A DNA stretch of 6,131 nucleotides from positions 1-6,131 of the forward strand of contig JAJQAS010000296.1 of assembly GCA_021203685.1 (NCBI GenBank), in the 5' to 3' direction. This stretch comes from Clostridiales bacterium (GTDB taxonomy: Bacteria > Bacillota > Clostridia > Oscillospirales > Oscillospiraceae). A model generated the notes under the pieces. That model did not search any database, was not told the DNA's origin, and saw only the letters and a list, made by a program, of their open reading frames with translations. Below, piece after piece: positions 5,341 through 6,131 of this stretch. A program made the translations under genes and the position numbers. The stretch's first letter is position 1. Each line of letters starts with the position of its first letter.

Positions 5341-5381
5341 AGAGGACTGCTACGCCGAGAGTGGTCTGGCAGCCCTCTTTT
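5341..5381 (+). terminator. Terminator or attenuator before the ParB-like gene
   Basis: AGAGG (5341-5345) and CTGC (5347-5350) pair with GCAG (5369-5372) and CCTCT (5374-5378), with one A-C mismatch, and the right arm runs into TTT. It lies only 36 bases before the ParB-like start. It therefore either ends a separate RNA or attenuates transcription into that gene. Confidence 0.55.
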
Positions 5382-5416
5382 ACATCGGGAGCCGATGAAT
5401 CATAAACAGAAACGAG

Positions 5417-6121
5417 ATGAGAAAAATGCTGAAAATCGACCCGGAATTTGCCGACCAGATTCCGCCTCTCACCGAGGAGGAGTTCCGGCAGCTGGAGGCC
5501 AACATTCTCAGCGACGGCGAGGTCATCAACCCCATCATCGTCTGGAACGGTGTGATCGTGGACGGCCACAACCGCTTTCGGATTTTGGAGTTGCACCCGG
5601 AGGTTCCGTATAAGACCTTCGAGAAGCGATTTTCAGACCGTAGCGAGGTGGTGGCCTGGATTTGCAAGAACCAGCTTGGACGGCGGAACCTGACCCCGGA
5701 ACAGAGAAAGTATCTGATCGGGAAGCAGTACGGGATGGAAAAAGCCTCTTACGGTGGTGACCGCAAAAGCCAAGAAGCAAAATCAAGTTCCCAAAATGGG
5801 AACCTGATTTCTGACCAAAAGACCTGCGAGAAAGTTGCCAAAGAGAACCATGTGAGCAAGAACTATGTGATTCGCGCCAATCATTATGCCAACGGTGTGG
5901 ACGCCGCCGAAGAAGCCGTCCCCGGCACCCGGCAGGACATCCTCTCCGGCAAAATCTGCCCGGTTGATGCGGCAGTGCAGGCCGTGGCCCAGGCTCCCCC
6001 CGAAGAACGGGAGGCCCTCGCCAACCATCTCCGTGACCCGGAGGTGCAGCGGCGGGGCAAGCCCCGGTCAGAGATAAAACGTACCCAATCGGAGCGGCAG
6101 CCGGAAGAACCCGCCCCGTAA
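5417..6121 (+). CDS. ParB-like (ParB N-terminal domain) protein
   Basis: A 234-residue cytoplasmic protein. Residues about 7-85 match a ParB/Spo0J N-terminal (ParB-like nuclease, CTPase-type) fold: LTEEEFRQLEANI, then INPIIVWNGVIVDGHNRFR (37-55), whose GHNRF is the variant of the family's GHRR box. A basic linker with YGGDRKS (112-118) follows, then a helix-turn-helix-like segment KTCEKVAKENHVSKNYVIRA (135-154), and a charged, proline-rich tail. The start is uncertain: only a weak GAG precedes ATG 5417, and ATG 5426 is an alternative. A better ribosome-binding site, GGGAG (5388-5392), precedes an out-of-frame ATG at 5395. Proteins of this type in Firmicutes integrative elements and prophages are often orphans acting in transcription or DNA maintenance. 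No ParA is visible, but the window ends 10 bases later. The terminator-like hairpin 36 bases upstream suggests attenuated expression. Confidence 0.82.
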   Translation: MRKMLKIDPEFADQIPPLTEEEFRQLEANILSDGEVINPIIVWNGVIVDGHNRFRILELHPEVPYKTFEKRFSDRSEVVAWICKNQLGRRNLTPEQRKYLIGKQYGMEKASYGGDRKSQEAKSSSQNGNLISDQKTCEKVAKENHVSKNYVIRANHYANGVDAAEEAVPGTRQDILSGKICPVDAAVQAVAQAPPEEREALANHLRDPEVQRRGKPRSEIKRTQSERQPEEPAP

Positions 6122-6131
6122 CAATAGTTCG

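Larger units (their letters stand above)
4988..5381 (+). ncRNA. Long structured non-coding leader or RNA of unknown class
   Basis: This stretch has no convincing protein gene; a forward frame from 4958 to 5287 lacks a ribosome-binding site and any recognisable domain. It carries many local stems: TAGCC/GGCTA (4995-4999, 5008-5012); CCAACC-TCCG-GGTTGG (5092-5107), a UNCG-type tetraloop closed by C-G; GTCGT/ACGAC (5132-5136, 5155-5159) enclosing CCG-ATT-CGG; CTGCCC/GGGCAG (5183-5188, 5228-5233) enclosing CCCG/CGGG (5203-5206, 5212-5215); GCCTG/CAGGC (5278-5282, 5294-5298); and TGTC-GTG-GACA (5306-5316). It ends in a terminator-like hairpin. A free RNA or a regulatory 5' leader of the ParB-like gene would both fit. 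No known RNA family was recognised. Confidence 0.38.

Overview
The window looks like a piece of a gut-type clostridial (Firmicutes) genome, possibly Oscillospiraceae. The evidence is strong Shine-Dalgarno sites, intrinsic terminators, GC-rich metabolic genes beside more AT-rich regulatory genes, and the protein families present. The genus assignment is an impression, not a result. All convincing genes are on the + strand.

Left part (1-2562), deoxyhexose catabolism. After the tail of an unidentified gene comes an intergenic repeat element made of two oppositely oriented arrays of a 7-bp unit. Next is rhaD (L-rhamnulose-1-phosphate aldolase), complete in content but broken in this sequence by one extra G in a G5 run. 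A 160-bp gap carries a 9-bp inverted repeat and an 11-bp direct repeat. It is followed by an intact fucO (Fe-dependent lactaldehyde:propanediol oxidoreductase) and a hairpin terminator. Together RhaD and FucO would split rhamnulose-1-P (and possibly fuculose-1-P) into DHAP and L-lactaldehyde, then reduce the aldehyde to 1,2-propanediol with NADH, which is the usual anaerobic redox outlet. The kinase, isomerase and transporter genes are not in the window.

Middle part (2599-4050), a GAF-wHTH-BTAD regulator resembling SARP activators. Just behind its stop codon are four tandem 11-bp repeats (heptamer plus 4-bp A/T spacer), followed by a promoter-like sequence. This is the direct-repeat geometry that SARP and OmpR/PhoB-type winged-helix activators recognise, so a regulator/operator pair is the most attractive hypothesis here.

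Right part (4126-6121), small regulatory and mobile-element-type genes set in long structured non-coding DNA. There is a 66-aa zinc-ribbon protein, a region ending in a strong terminator with alternative inner hairpins, an XRE-type repressor whose Shine-Dalgarno lies inside a 12-bp perfect hairpin, a terminator with competing hairpins, a leader of about 400 nt full of local stems that ends in a terminator-like hairpin, and a ParB-like protein. This cargo is typical of integrative or conjugative elements in gut Firmicutes, but no integrase, relaxase or att site is visible.

The observations most worth following up are the 11-bp operator-like array, the hairpin burying the XRE gene's ribosome-binding site, the long structured leader before the ParB-like gene, and the rhaD frameshift.
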